DNA of 64,000 bases from Bugulina stolonifera. Its lineage: Eukaryota > Bryozoa > Gymnolaemata > Cheilostomatida > Bugulidae. Of the stretch, positions 44,649 through 57,039 are shown one piece after another (the stretch's first letter is position 1; the number at the start of each line of letters is the position of its first letter). The notes under the pieces are model-generated. The model had not been told where the DNA came from. It did no database searches and saw only the letters and a list, made by a program, of their open reading frames with translations. The stretch spans positions 24,058,298 to 24,122,297 of the forward strand of contig OW285189.1 in NCBI GenBank assembly GCA_935421135.1, read 5' to 3'. A program made the position numbers and the translations under genes.

Positions 44649-47600
44649 TTAAATCCTCTTACTAACAAAGGTCTTGGCAAAGGCTAACAGAGGTGCACCG
44701 GTAGGAATACCAGGGAAGGGGCCAGATGAGCCTGCCACATCTACGTGTACATACTTGAGTGGTGTTGCCGAATTCTTTCCATGCTAAAACAAAAAAATAC
44801 TCAACTAAAGTAAATAAATATATTTTCAACATGTTTAAAAAAGTTAGCTAAATAATTCTAATTGAACGCATTCACAACACAACACCAAGTACATAGACTA
44901 CAGGCACTATTACAGTAGGAAATTGTCCAACCTTATCGAGGTTTGCTGCCAGAATCATGAAGGCTGCAGGGAACTGATGACCCCTGGGTGTCCTACTTGA
45001 CGCTGCATTGTTACATTGCAGTACGTCCTCATATTCTGATTTCCCTTTAGCAAAGTCATAGTCCTGCAACAATTACAATTTTCTTAGAATAATAACTTTA
45101 AAGACATTGTAAAAATGGTGAATACTCCATTGCTTATCATCACGAGTAACGAATATAACCCATGCTTAGAGGGGTTATGACATGTGGTTTACATCTATGT
45201 TCAATGCAGCCTCTCTTATTTAGGTTTGTTGCATTTGTGCTACTATAAGCAGAGTTGTGCCCTCTTGCCTATGATTGACTCACTAGCACTATTCAATACA
45301 TTGTGTTGTGGCCTAGTTGTTCTAAATATAGCCTGGAAGACACAAACATAGGGTTACTACAGTATTAGAATAATAAATATCTAGGCACTCAATATATTGT
45401 GCTATTAAATAGCTGAGTGCGTCTTAACCCCTGGCATGACCCCTTTAGAAATAGCATAATATGATCTCTACTAATTGGAGTTGCACTCTCTTGTGCACAG
45501 TGCTTAGAGATAATACAACTCTACAAAACAAACTACAAACTACAAAACTAGAACTCTTTCTGATAAGAGTGTACACTTACCTCTCCCATGATAAAATACA
45601 CGTACCTCTCTCATGATAGTAGATAGCTGGCAAGGGTCAGCCATATCAGAGCCATTTTGAATCAGTTTCTCTGGTAGATTAGCCATACATGCAGGACCAT
45701 TACCCATCACAGCCTACAGTAATCAATACATACGGTACATGCCAACTGTCCAGCAAGTAACACTACAATCTAGTAAGCAACACTATAGCTACCAAAATTT
45801 AATCTCAATATAATTATAAAATGCAAAAGTACGCATTCAGTGTTATACAAATACGGGTACGTGGACTTACACTGTACTGGTCACCATGTGCAATGATAAC
45901 ATGGCCTGTCAAGGTTGCCCAAGTGGAGAGGGTGGGGTTGACTTCTGTAAGTGCTCTTTCCTTCATCTCACACAGCACATCTGTCATAGCCATACGACCT
46001 TCAATGTACAAGATAAGAGCAGTCCTACAGACACTAGTATCATATCAGTCTGTCTACATATAACCACAGTGAGCTGATTCATGTTACTACATGACACTCA
46101 TTGAGTGAGTCTATAGACATCTCAACAGTCAGAGTTCATATCTACTATCTGCACATCTGTATCAGTAACTGAACTGAACTTAGTAACTACAAGTCTACAA
46201 GTACATGATAGTATACGTACATACATGCCGGTAACCCTGGCAACCGCAACCGTGATACACACTATAATGTTTTCTCTGGGCAACTAAGTGCTGGAAGACA
46301 GTCTAGTTAATTGAGTTGTTAGCTAACAGAACCAGCATAGTAGGACATGTACAGGATAGATAGCATAGTAGGACAGGTATAATATAGATAGTATAGTAGG
46401 ACATGTATAGGATAGGTAGCATAGTAGGACAGGTATAGGATATGTAGCATAGTAGGACAGGTATAATATAGATAGTATAGTAGGACATGTATAGGATAGG
46501 TAGCATAGTAGGACAGGTATAATATAGATAGTATAGTAGGACATGTATAGGATAGGTAGCATAGTAGGACAGGTATAGGATATGTAGCATAGTAGGACAG
46601 GTATAATATAGATAGTATAGTAGGACATGTATAGGATAGGTAGCATAGTAGGACAGGTATAATATAGATAGTATAGTAGGACATGTATAGGATAGGTAGC
46701 ATAGTAGGACAGGTATAGGATAGGTAGCATAACCAACCAAAGGACAGACTGCATAACGTACTATATCAGTCGTGAGTGCATACCTTCAGCGTCGGTGTTG
46801 CCGACACGTACTCGGCATCCAGCTCTAGATGTGATGATCTCATCAGCTACGTAACATTCGGCTCCGACACTGTTTCTCACCATAGCCATGGCTCCAACCA
46901 CCTTCAGTCCCTTGGGCTTCAGGGTATCGAGTGTCTACACACATATTTAGATATTCATCAAACTCAATTTCTCATGCTATCAGGTTGCTATATTGCCTCC
47001 TCCCTCAGATGAAATCAGCAAGCAATTAATATAGTTATGTCAACAGAACCGCCAATCATAGCAAATCAAAATATTGTCCCTTCATTTTGCTATGCAGGGT
47101 GTTTATTAATAAATTACTACAAAAGATATTGACCTTGAAGAATCCAGCAACGGCAGCAGCTCCACACTTGTCTCTGTGCATACCAGCCATTACACCTCCT
47201 GCCTTGATGTCGGCACCACCGGTATCATAGCAGATACCCTTACCAACCAACATGAGCGTTTCCTCTACTGTACCCTCTCCCTGATAGGTCAACCAGATGA
47301 CACGCCCTTTGTGTCGATCCACATCTGTTGATGAGAGGCAAACGTGTATAATACTGCATAGAACAACATTACTATACTTATTGTATTATACTACATCTAA
47401 ATACACTGCAAATTGTTGTAGGTATGCTGTCCATTCGGAACAGAGGGCTATTGGTGCATAGGAACTGTAACTTAGGTCAACAAAAAAACACAATATAACC
47501 ATTAGACCGTTAACAATACTGCTCTACCTTTGCACGCTCTGTTGACAGCAGCTAGTAGTGGATATTGCTGCTCAAAGAGGGCGTGTCCTTCCTTGACCTC

Positions 47601-50600
47601 TACACTAATAGATGTACCACTGAACAATGAGCTGACATACTCGGCTACTCTAGGGGGAGCCATTCTCTCTGGGTCTGACCCACCAATATCTCTGGTGACA
47701 TACCTACGGCATACAATATAATATCAGTATTACATACCTACAGCATACGATATAATATCAGTATTACATACCTACAGCATACGATATAATATCAGTATTA
47801 CATACCTACAGCATACGATATAACATCAGTATTACATACCTACAGCATACGATATAACATCAGTATTACATACCTACAGCATACGATATAATATCAGTAT
47901 TACATGCCTACAGCATACGATATAATATCAGTATTACATGCCTACAGCATACGATATAACATCAGTATTACATACCTACAGCATACGATATAATATCAGT
48001 ATTACATGCCTACAGCATACGATATAATATCAGTATTACATACCTACGGCATACGATATACTATCAATATTACATACCGACGGCATATGATACAATATCA
48101 GTAGTACATGCCTACAGCATATGATATAATAACAGTATTACATACCTACAGCATATGATGTAATATCAGTATTACATGCCTACAGCATATGGTATAACAT
48201 CAGTATTACATACCTACAGCATACGATATAATATCAGTATTACATGCCTACAGCATACGATATATCAGTATTACATGCCTACAGCATACGATATAATATC
48301 AGTATGACATGCCTACAGCATATGATGTAATATCAGTATGACATGCCTACAGCATATGATGTAATATCAGTATTACATGCCTACAGCATACGATATAACA
48401 TGTGTGTAATGTAGATTCAGGTATAACATGTATTTCTATAAGAATACATAATATTATACATGTACATGTATGTTTATTTGCTTATTACTGAAACTTTTAT
48501 GTTATCTGTTTATAAATACAAGCCAATTAAATTCAAAGCATTAGATCACTAAACATAAATAGTACAACTATAACTGATTTACTGGGTAGCTGTGAACTTT
48601 AATTTAATTATTTTTCTTGTTTGCTTTAGAAAATTTACCTGTACTTAGTTACTTTATAGGAACAATATACAATGTATAATACTATTATAAAAACTTCTAC
48701 TCCTACTATTCATAATAACACCATTGCATTATTGCTAGTGTTGATTTAATATGCAACAATGTGATAATGTTATTAGTGCACTAAAATGAGAACTTATTAT
48801 GGTATTATTATAGTACATTGTATATTATACCTATAATGTACTTTTAGGTAAAGAGGGAAAATAGTTAAATTACAGTTAACAGTAACCCAGCATATGTTGT
48901 GTATACCATCAGTCATGTTTATGTTGGCAAGGAACATGATTGTAGTATACATGCACATACACAGCATATAATGTGCCATATAGAGATCTAGAGGTACATA
49001 TATATTTACCTGCCAGCCTCTAGACCAGAAACCAGACCAAGCAGGGCAGCTGAATCGGAGGTCGAGTACCATCCCAACATCTGTGCTTTGGTATCAGAGT
49101 CTGGTTTAGCTTCTCTAATTTCCAGAGGCTTTGAAACACAATATATACATACTACAATATATTTATAGCATGGTAACACAGTATATACACATACTGCAAT
49201 ATATATTTATAGCCTAGTAACACAGTTTATACATACTAAAATAATATAGTTATAGCGTAGTAACACGGTGTATACATGTTCAGTAGTTAAGGTTCGGGTA
49301 CATGAGAGGCCATTAGTTTCAGCGGAGCAACTTCGTTGTTCATTGGCATAGCTCTATAGGCAATGCTTGGTACCAGTCCACAAGTGGCCCTGATTAATAT
49401 CCAGCCAATCACCAAAACTTGTTTTAAATTCCGTGGCCTGAGAAGACCCACATGTTGACCTTTGCATAGCCAAACAAACGGCACGCCGACATATGCTCTA
49501 GAACGAGGCTCCGAAGGCCAAAAAAGAACAATCAGCCTGTCATGTAGCCGAGCCTTTACATGCATATACATTGTATTAATAGATGTCTACAGTGAGGTCT
49601 ATCAAACACTCACCACATACAAGGCATGAAGGGCACCAAGCAGAGCGCATTGATCAGCATCCTCAAACACCTTATCAGTCGGTCTGATTAATAAAGGCTT
49701 CTTGCTGCCAGCTGCCAGAGCTCTGTAGTAGCAACAAGGCATAATAGAACTTATAGCTGCATGACTCTAATCAGCTTGTAAACCCAACTTAGTAGTAGAT
49801 GCATAAATAGTGTGTGATAAATATCTGGGAACGAAACAACGACGTAGTTAAATCTATATCCTACCTGTACCATGGCACTACACTACACCGTACACTACAC
49901 TGTATACTACACTGTACACTACACTGTACACTACACCGTATACTACACGTGTAGTGCTATACACTTGACATATATTCTATAGAACTTGGTGTCACTTACC
50001 GCTTTAACCCAGCAACTGCAGCGTCATATATTCTCCTAACATCATCCTGGTCTCTATCCAGAGGTCCAGTTGGTGAATAAACCTACATTCAACATACTGA
50101 CATGCACATTGACTATAAAACTGAGCAGTTGAATCCGATATATGCATATCTGAAGGATATAAAAAATATGTTCTTTACCACAGGTTGGTAACTACCATGT
50201 TCTTTACCACAGGTTGGTAACTACCATTATGTTTACCACAGGTTGGTAACTACCAGCAAAACAAGTCTTTTTAATAAACTTTCATGAAAATGCCTAATTG
50301 TATGATACTGGTTTGCATAAACTAATTGACAGCACACCAAATATTTTTTTATTGATCCATTTCGTTTTGTTAAATTTGGAGTAGCAGTTTATGAGTTTTT
50401 TGCCTTTAGATTAGAAGTAGGATTGGATTCACAATATATACACTGTATGTATATTAGATCACATAGCATATAAATAGCTCACCAGCCGCCGTGATGGAAC
50501 TTTATCAGTGACTATCAACACAGGACTTGATGCTCCATTAGAGTCCACCTTAAACAAAAATGTGCTGAATATAAAACCTGAATTATAATAAGAGATCAGC

Positions 50601-53294
50601 TTTATACATAGTCTATATTTATATTATATGTAACATGTTGTATCTACGAAATATACATAAGCCCACTATACAATGTAGCTGAAAGTTAAAACGAATGGAG
50701 AATTAATATTATCCACTGAATAAATAGTGATAGATTATAAGCATGATACCTGTATATAGTCAGTGACTACTGCTTTCAGTTTCGACAATGGACCAGTCAG
50801 TTTATCTGCAGAGTTTGTCACTATGACGACACAGTCAAACTTGTCATCATCTGCAGAGGCTGTGCTCACTAGAGGGCACGGCTTAATCCTATACAAAAAA
50901 TGTATTAATTATTACTATAGGGCTACATAAACATATACACGATACATACAGCAATCAAATTATTTATACTAACGGTAATACAAAGCTACAACAGATTAGG
51001 CTAGAATAAATGAAATTACTAAATATTAATGTTTTTTATAATATAAAAATACATTTTTATCCATAAGTCTAATATAGATATAGATACGAATTGTTTATAA
51101 GAAGTCTATCTAGTCTTGCCTTGGTTAAGCTCCTAGACCCTAGGTTAAGGCCTAGGGGGAAAGAGGAACTATCAGAGTCCCTTCCTACTCCTTAATATAA
51201 TCATATATATAATTTGTATTATTTATTATAATTATAGCTAATAATCAACCATAAATTTAAAAATGAAAGTTAGATTATCATTATATGTTTTTATATATAA
51301 TATAATTATTAATATTATAATTATATTATTCAACGGTGTTTTTCCAATTATTTACATTCGTTACAATTATTTATTACCAGTACTACCAGTGCAATATATA
51401 TAATTAGCTACGGGAGTTGATTATTGTATTAATTAGAATTACATTGGCTGCACTGTGACTACACCGCTCTACAACTACGTCTATTCTACTGAAAAAATTA
51501 ATAAATTTACTTTTTTTGTTTTAAATTTTCCCACTGAGACCGCCAGGAAACGGAAGAGATGTGGGAACACAATATCATAGAATTACCTCCCCTAGAATGC
51601 TTACTTATCACGTGACCGCTCGCTCACGAGGAGAAACCGGATGAAGGTTGTTTTCTCATTGTTTACATTAGCAACCATTATAATTTTATATAAGATGAAA
51701 AATTTTTGGGAAGGGATTTTAATACTTTCCTAGCTTTTATGACCAAATGATTTTTGCAGAATATAGACTAGGTATGTTAATGTATTAAAAACAGACCATA
51801 AAATTTGTTTCAAAGCTTTACGACTGTAATATATTTGACCACTAATAGAGACCCTATATTCATTGCTATAACCTATGTTTTATATATTATTATAGTGGAT
51901 CTATTGCGCCCACCCAACTTTTGTAGTCATGGTTTGTGATAAGAACTTGAACTAAGAATGTTGCTTTGTCATAAACTTTTCCCTAATGTTTCCAGCAGAG
52001 AATTGCCAGAATCATTGTCTCTCATCAAATAATTCAACCTGTGTTAAAATAAGGGCTCCTGTCTAATTCAACCTCCCTCACATACCCTGTCAAAACTTCC
52101 AGCTATGGTTTTGATCAAAAATGCTTTCACAATACAATGAAGGTTTACCATCAGTCTATTTAGTGGTTCTGTGGGATGGGTCCAGTAATTCTATGCTGTA
52201 TCACATATATACTGTATAATCCCACAATGATATACTATAATTTCTATAAATAATTTACTCATGCACAATTCAGGCTAATTCAGGCCAACAAATAAATATT
52301 AATTTTACATCACAATTTGTACACCTTTCCAAAATTGGCCAGTGTACATGTAGCCTACTGTACTAATATTTGCTAAATAATTTATTCATCTACATGTACA
52401 AGTGCACCTACATGCAATCTGTGCCTGTATCACTTAATATTAATAATCAGCTATAATTATAAGCTATACAGTGACACTCCTGTGATATATAGCATAAGCT
52501 ATCGTGGTGCAACTTTATCCTGTAGCGTTGTGCATGCTGGCATTCAACCTAAGGTACCAAATGGTGGTTGTCAGCTGCCCCATTATTAGTTGACTATTTT
52601 TACTCATTTATTGGGTACATTTACCAATGTGTTATTCCTATGATTTTGTCTAGCAATATAACAAAATATTGTGCTGACATTGTTAGCCCAAATTCTTATC
52701 ACAAACCATGGCAACAGAGTTGGGTGGGCACAATAGATCCACTATAATATATATAAAACATAGGTTATAGCAATGGAAATAGAGTTTAATTAGTGGCCAA
52801 ATTTATTACAGTCATAAAGCTTTTAAACCAATTTTATGGTCTGTTTTATATACATCAACATACCTAGTCTATGTTCTGTAAAAAATATTTGAGCAAAAAA
52901 GCTGAGAAAGCATTGAAATCCCCTTTCAAAAATTTTTCGTGGTATATATAATTATAATGGTTGCCAATGTAAACAATGAGAAAACTACCTTCATCCGTCT
53001 GTTCCACACTAGCGAACCTCCGGCTAATGAATTCATATTGTCACGTGACTACGAGTAAGCATTCTAGGGGAGGTAATTCTATGCACAATATGGATGTTTT
53101 TTTCCTCTTTCTCTCTTTTTCGATAACTTTTATTCCCTTTTATATATAACTTATAATGTTGAATATTTTTTTTATGTTTTTTATATGCGCTTTAGAATAG
53201 TATTTATATATTTTTTTATTATTTATCATGCTGTTATTACCTACCCAACTGTATGTTTGAATATAGCCAGGTAGATAAAAACATGAACTTACAT
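44649..53294 (-). CDS. M17 leucine aminopeptidase, W07G4.4-like
   Basis: Coding exons are AT at 53294-53293, then 50888-50750, 50548-50483, 50082-50000, 49722-49614, 49128-49010, 47703-47528, 47324-47134, 46934-46784, 45998-45871, 45713-45606, 45063-44932 and 44783-44649, totalling 1,539 bases (512 aa). The enzyme class removes N-terminal residues using two metal ions. Core motifs are intact: VGKGICYDTGGADIKAGG (metal/catalytic lysine region), AGMHRDKCGAAAVAG, and the M17 signature NTDAEGRM, so activity is expected. The DTGGADIKAGG form resembles the C. elegans W07G4.4 branch rather than LAP3. The start codon appears to be split AT/G by intron 1; an upstream in-frame segment (EVGIIIGTVELFHTTTK) has no ATG. 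Introns contain minisatellites and two transposons. Confidence 0.88.
46336..46728. repeat. 28-bp minisatellite in aminopeptidase intron
   Basis: About 14 units of 28 bases, arranged as a 56-base higher-order pair (ATAGTAGGACAGGTATA versus ATAGTAGGACATGTATA). It lies 55 bases from the exon ending at 46784. Confidence 0.93.
47704..48400. repeat. 34-bp minisatellite at an exon acceptor
   Basis: About 20 copies of a 34-base unit (TACCTACAGCATACGATATA plus ATATCAGTATTACA). On the gene strand each unit carries CTGTAGGTATGT, i.e. an acceptor plus the first six bases of the exon that starts at 47703 (GTATGT). Confidence 0.95.
49131..49275. repeat. Tandem repeat at an exon acceptor
   Basis: About three copies of a 50-bp unit containing TAGTAACACAGTATATACA and ATATATTTATAGC, beginning three bases from the exon edge at 49128. 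Confidence 0.8.
49290..49555. mobile_element. MITE with TTA target duplication
   Basis: The ends AGGTTCGGGTACATGAGAGG and its near-inverse (CCTGTCATGTAGCCGAGCCT) flank 226 bases. TTA occurs on both sides (49287-49289 and 49556-49558), as expected for PIF/Harbinger elements. Another sequence starting TTAAGGCTCG and continuing ACAGGCTGATTGTTTGGC at about 34118 looks like a related copy. No protein is encoded. Confidence 0.65.
49875..49947. repeat. 12-bp microsatellite-like repeat
   Basis: Six copies of ACTACACYGTAY, about 50 bases past a donor in the aminopeptidase gene. Confidence 0.85.
50169..50255. repeat. 29-bp tandem repeat, 3 copies
   Basis: Three copies with key phrase TTTACCACAGGTTGGTAACT in an aminopeptidase intron. 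Confidence 0.9.
51576..53083. mobile_element. 1.5-kb long-inverted-repeat transposon (8-bp TSD)
   Basis: An element with inverted arms of about 380 bases (51576-51955 and 52703-53083) around a 0.75-kb centre. Termini CATAGAATTACCTCCCCTAG and its inverse match, and the arms align base by base with modest divergence. Flanking 8-bp duplications CACAATAT are exact (51568-51575 and 53084-53091). An 8-bp duplication suggests the hAT or a related superfamily. There is no significant reading frame, so it is non-autonomous. It occupies intron 1 of the aminopeptidase gene and would fold into a long hairpin in the pre-mRNA. Confidence 0.88.
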
Positions 53295-53838
53295 TTTCGT
53301 AGTTGTGTGAAATAATTCAACCGTTCCAATAATGATTCCGACTTCGCTGCAACCAGTGGTAGGAATGAATTAGTAATTCAGTGAGTGAACTTCCTTTACT
53401 GCTGGTCACTCCCCTCAATGTTGATCATGTGACACGTACGATGACCACATGATCAATTCTGCGGAAATCATGTTGAGAAATAGCAATCTGCAGTTGACAA
53501 CTGTGTTTCCGGCTCAGATTTTCCAACTTGACTGAACCAACTTTCACTGAACTTGAGCATTAGCAAGTATTAGTAAGCCAGCAAAGTTCTTAATATATCG
53601 GTATTAGATCGGAATTTTTGCTATTTAATTTGCACGTCAGATTTAAATTGCTTGGTAAGAACACTGAGCAAACAGTGCAACAGCATTATTTGCTATATCA
53701 TATGGCATAATAAATAAATATTAATAAAATATTATATATTTATATTTATATAATAATATTAAATTATTATTATAATTATATTTAAATATTATATTAAATT
53801 ATTAATTTTAACAAAGCAATTATAAACATAATCGTTTA

Positions 53839-53841
<3 letters not shown>

Positions 53842-53888
<47 letters not shown>
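53842..53888. repeat. (TA)n microsatellite
   Basis: More than 20 uninterrupted TA dinucleotides in a very AT-rich tract (53700-54000). Confidence 0.95.
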
Positions 53889-53893
<5 letters not shown>

Positions 53894-54059
53894 TATAATT
53901 TAATATCAAATTTAGATTAATATTTTATTAATTATTATTATTATTATATAATTATACTAAAAATTATTATTATTTATATCTATAGGATCCAATTTAATAA
54001 TGTATATAGATATATATTAATAATAGTAATTATAAGAAAAATGTGGAATGGTAAAAACT

Positions 54060-54720
54060 AAAAAATTATTAAAAGTAACACCGTCTCATAGGAGAGGAAG
54101 CATTGGGGTGGTGATAAATGGCGCTCTTGTCAATGGACTACCAAACTAAGAGGCCAGCATGGGCCGAGGTTTCAGCATGTTTTTGTATATCTCAAAAACC
54201 AAAATTGTAAATTTCAATTCGACAAGCCAAGTCATACAACATATCCTGAAGGGTATGCCATTAGAACATGTGAGCATGTGCACAAGCATCCATATCTACA
54301 GGGAATCCAAATTTTTCCTGCAGAACTAAGCAGCAGGTGAACGAATCTAGAAACTAATTAACAGTGCAGTTTACAGCATATGAATAGTCATCCTCAGCAC
54401 AGATTCCATATTGAAGAAGTAAATCAAATATATTGAGGGAGAACAGACCATGCCACAGGTTCCTTACTAACCTCAAAGGAAGAGGGGGTTTCAGTAATGT
54501 CAAAGAGACTCTGCTTCTTGCTCTTAGATGAAAGGCAAGATGGGTTTGTCTTCTAAGGAGGATTAACATCCTGCACCCAGTGCATCATATGAGGAGAATA
54601 CAAGGCACCGGAACAATTAGGGCAATAAGGGCCTGATCGAAACTAGGTCCCAGACTGGTTTGTACCTCTGAAAGATTGGCCACACCATGTACTCCCACTG
54701 CTCAACATGGAACGGATCCC
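54060..54720. other. Possible decayed transposon fragment
   Basis: This stretch is clearly more GC-rich than its surroundings and has interrupted protein-like frames on the - strand (for example DITETPSSFEVSKEP). No family could be recognised. Confidence 0.25.
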
Positions 54721-55121
54721 TTTCGCTAACCCCCACCCCTCCCCCTCTATGTGGTTTAGTGTGATGATGATCTCCTCATACTTATATCAACTCAAGTTGG
54801 TCTTCATCATTATCTCACTAATCGTAATGATAAGAGTATATAAGAGTATCCTGATGACCATTATGATATGTCTATCTGGGAAAGGATCACAAGCATGAAG
54901 ATCTTTGATGGAAACATAATAAATACATATTTCTTCTCGTTCACACCGCATACAGTTCAATTTATTCTGATCAATATGATAAAATATAATATATTTACCC
55001 CTTGGCCATTTGATTACCGGTTGCGGTATTATATGATGTTTCTGTTGCATAGTTTCCTATAAATCTATATCTTCATGTTTACAGGTAGTTTGCCCTTGCC
55101 AAGAAAGATATATTTACCAAC

Positions 55122-56330
55122 ATGGTAAGTTCTTAAGATGTTCTTCAGATATTTATCTTTTTCCATGTGGTATATATGATACATGTATTTGGTATATGTA
55201 CTGCATGTATGTAAATCCATGTGTAATAAAAGAATAGAATTGCATTCTAATTCATTTGTTTTTGTGGCGGTTTACTGCTTATAAAATCACTGAAAGGCAA
55301 GTATCAAAATGAGATAGATTAGCTTTCTAGTGGAACAGATAGAGATTTTAGTGGTGTACTTTCTTCTTTGTTTTAGTCGGCGCTGTTCAACTTCCAGAGT
55401 CTATTATCTGTGGTGCTTTTACTGATCTGTACTTGTGCCTATGTTCGATCTATATTTCCAAGTGTTCTAGACAAACACAAGGAAGGGTAAGTAACAATAT
55501 AATAGCAATAAATTCGCATTTCAGGCTCTGAGCAATATAGCAATGGCATACATATACTTATAAATAAGCTGTCTAACATCCATATTGAACTGAGGTTTGT
55601 CAAATCCTGCAGTAAATGATTTGTAACAATTAATGCAGGAGAAGTTTTCTTCTTTTTTACTTTTGGGTAATCCCAACCATAAACCCTGAATCACAGTCTA
55701 TCAAAGTAGTATATTGTTGTGTCTTGAGCGACACCACCTCAAGTGACTATAACGCAACCTTTCACCATAATGCATTGCCTTATCTTAATTGCTCTGTCAT
55801 ATGAATTTTGTATTTCCCTATTTGGGTACCTTTTGTGACCCTTGTCTATGAATCTACATGCTGTTGGTTATAAGAATGTATCCTTAACACATGTTACTAT
55901 TAGTCTATTATCTGTCCAGTCTTTTTTACGCGTCTATACTGACCCTATAGATAGTTATACCTTTTATTATGCTTGTAATCCAAGACCTTTTTGTACCGAT
56001 TGTAGCTCAGACCCCTTTTGGTCAGAGACCGACCTGATTTCATATATAAAGATCATTTGCATTCTAACTTCAGTTTTCTGTTGGCTGCTGCTCAATAAAG
56101 TTATCTTACTGAACTCATACAGTCTCTTACTGTTTACTACTAACAGTAGGGTAATGAGGTGCTTTTGTATCTTTACCTGTTAGTAGTCAAAATCGTGTAA
56201 TTCTGATGTTTTCTATCATTGTAGGCTTCTCGGAATATTCTGGAAATGTGCCAGAATTGGAGAAAGAAAGAGTCCATGGGTTGGATGTTGTTGTATAGCT
56301 ATGGCATTTAGCATTTTGTTTCTAACATGA
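55122..56330 (+). CDS. TMEM167A: Protein KISH (TMEM167A)
   Basis: A 72-residue protein of the early secretory pathway (kish of Drosophila; Golgi localised). Exons are 55122-55124 (the ATG only), 55377-55486 and 56225-56330. The sequence closely follows the family: [20 protein letters not shown], then [11 protein letters not shown], then [20 protein letters not shown] and a C-terminal hydrophobic segment. Two membrane segments are visible. Length equals that of human KISH-A. Exon 1 contributes only the initiator methionine. A likely poly(A) signal AATAAA is at 56665-56670. Confidence 0.95.
55714..56145 (+). mobile_element. Possible solo LTR in KISH intron 2
   Basis: A segment starting TGTTGTGTCTTGAGCG and ending CTACTAACA contains TATATAAAG and, 50 bases later, AATAAAG, in the order expected of an LTR. 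It is less AT-rich than the rest of the intron. No target duplication matches at these borders, so the call is tentative. Confidence 0.35.
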
Positions 56331-57039
56331 AGCACTTCAGCTTTTGTTTGATTTATTTATTAACAGTTCCTTGTTTAGAGTTTGTTTGTAGAATATTTCA
56401 GTTGTACATACACTAGAATGTTGGGCAATCTCCTTTTTGAAAAATTGTTTTTTCAAACTTGTCCTCTCTGTGTACATATCATACAAGAGATAGCGACTTC
56501 TCTGATAATTCTTTCACTGAACTGGTAAAAATTATTCTTCTCTAGTATACAACTTTAAAAAAGGAGCTGATTCGAGAGAGGACAACTTGCAAGCACTTGT
56601 ATTATAAGCAACAGCTTTAGTACCTGGTACTAAAGCTGTAATTCACTATCAGTGTGTAGATGAAAATAAATTTTTTACCAATGAGCACATATTTATGTCA
56701 AAGTTTCAGTTATTTATCCAAGCCAATATTTTCATCTCGTATTTTAATAAAAGACAAGCATCCTGGTATGTTTATGTGAAATAATTATATTTACTTGAAT
56801 TTATACACAAATTGCATAACAGATGTTTGAAGTAGAGGGTAAGAGAAAATGATACTAAAGCAAAGCCCAAAACATTTCACATGTTATTACTTGCACAAAA
56901 CACTGAACTGCCTAAAAGTAGCCATAAAAAGTATAAGAATATAATAAACAAAGTATAGTAGTTTAAAATTGCTTTTGTATTTCTTATTGCTATCAAGAAC
57001 TGAGAGTAGAAAATATTTACAAAGGAACAGCCAACAATT
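56331..57039. other. Convergent intergenic region KISH / PCNA
   Basis: 3' untranslated sequence and spacer; AATAAA for KISH at 56665-56670. No coding exon. Confidence 0.6.

Larger units (their letters stand above)
53295..55121. other. Divergent intergenic region aminopeptidase / KISH
   Basis: Contains the non-coding 5' exon region of the aminopeptidase, a very AT-rich tract, a (TA)n run and a possible decayed element at 54060-54720. No supported gene. Confidence 0.5.

Noticed and set aside
46303..46754. Three overlapping - strand frames of about 130-145 codons
   Set aside because: A 28-bp repeat without stops is open in all three frames; it lies in an intron of the aminopeptidase.
47704..48400. 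CRISPR-like array
   Set aside because: The 34-base units are contiguous with no unique spacers, and the locus is a eukaryotic intron.
49287..49571. 94-codon - strand frame
   Set aside because: It coincides exactly with a MITE and has no protein similarity I can see.
55842..56183. 113-codon + strand frame in KISH intron 2
   Set aside because: No homology; it falls in a possible solo LTR and inside a well-supported intron.
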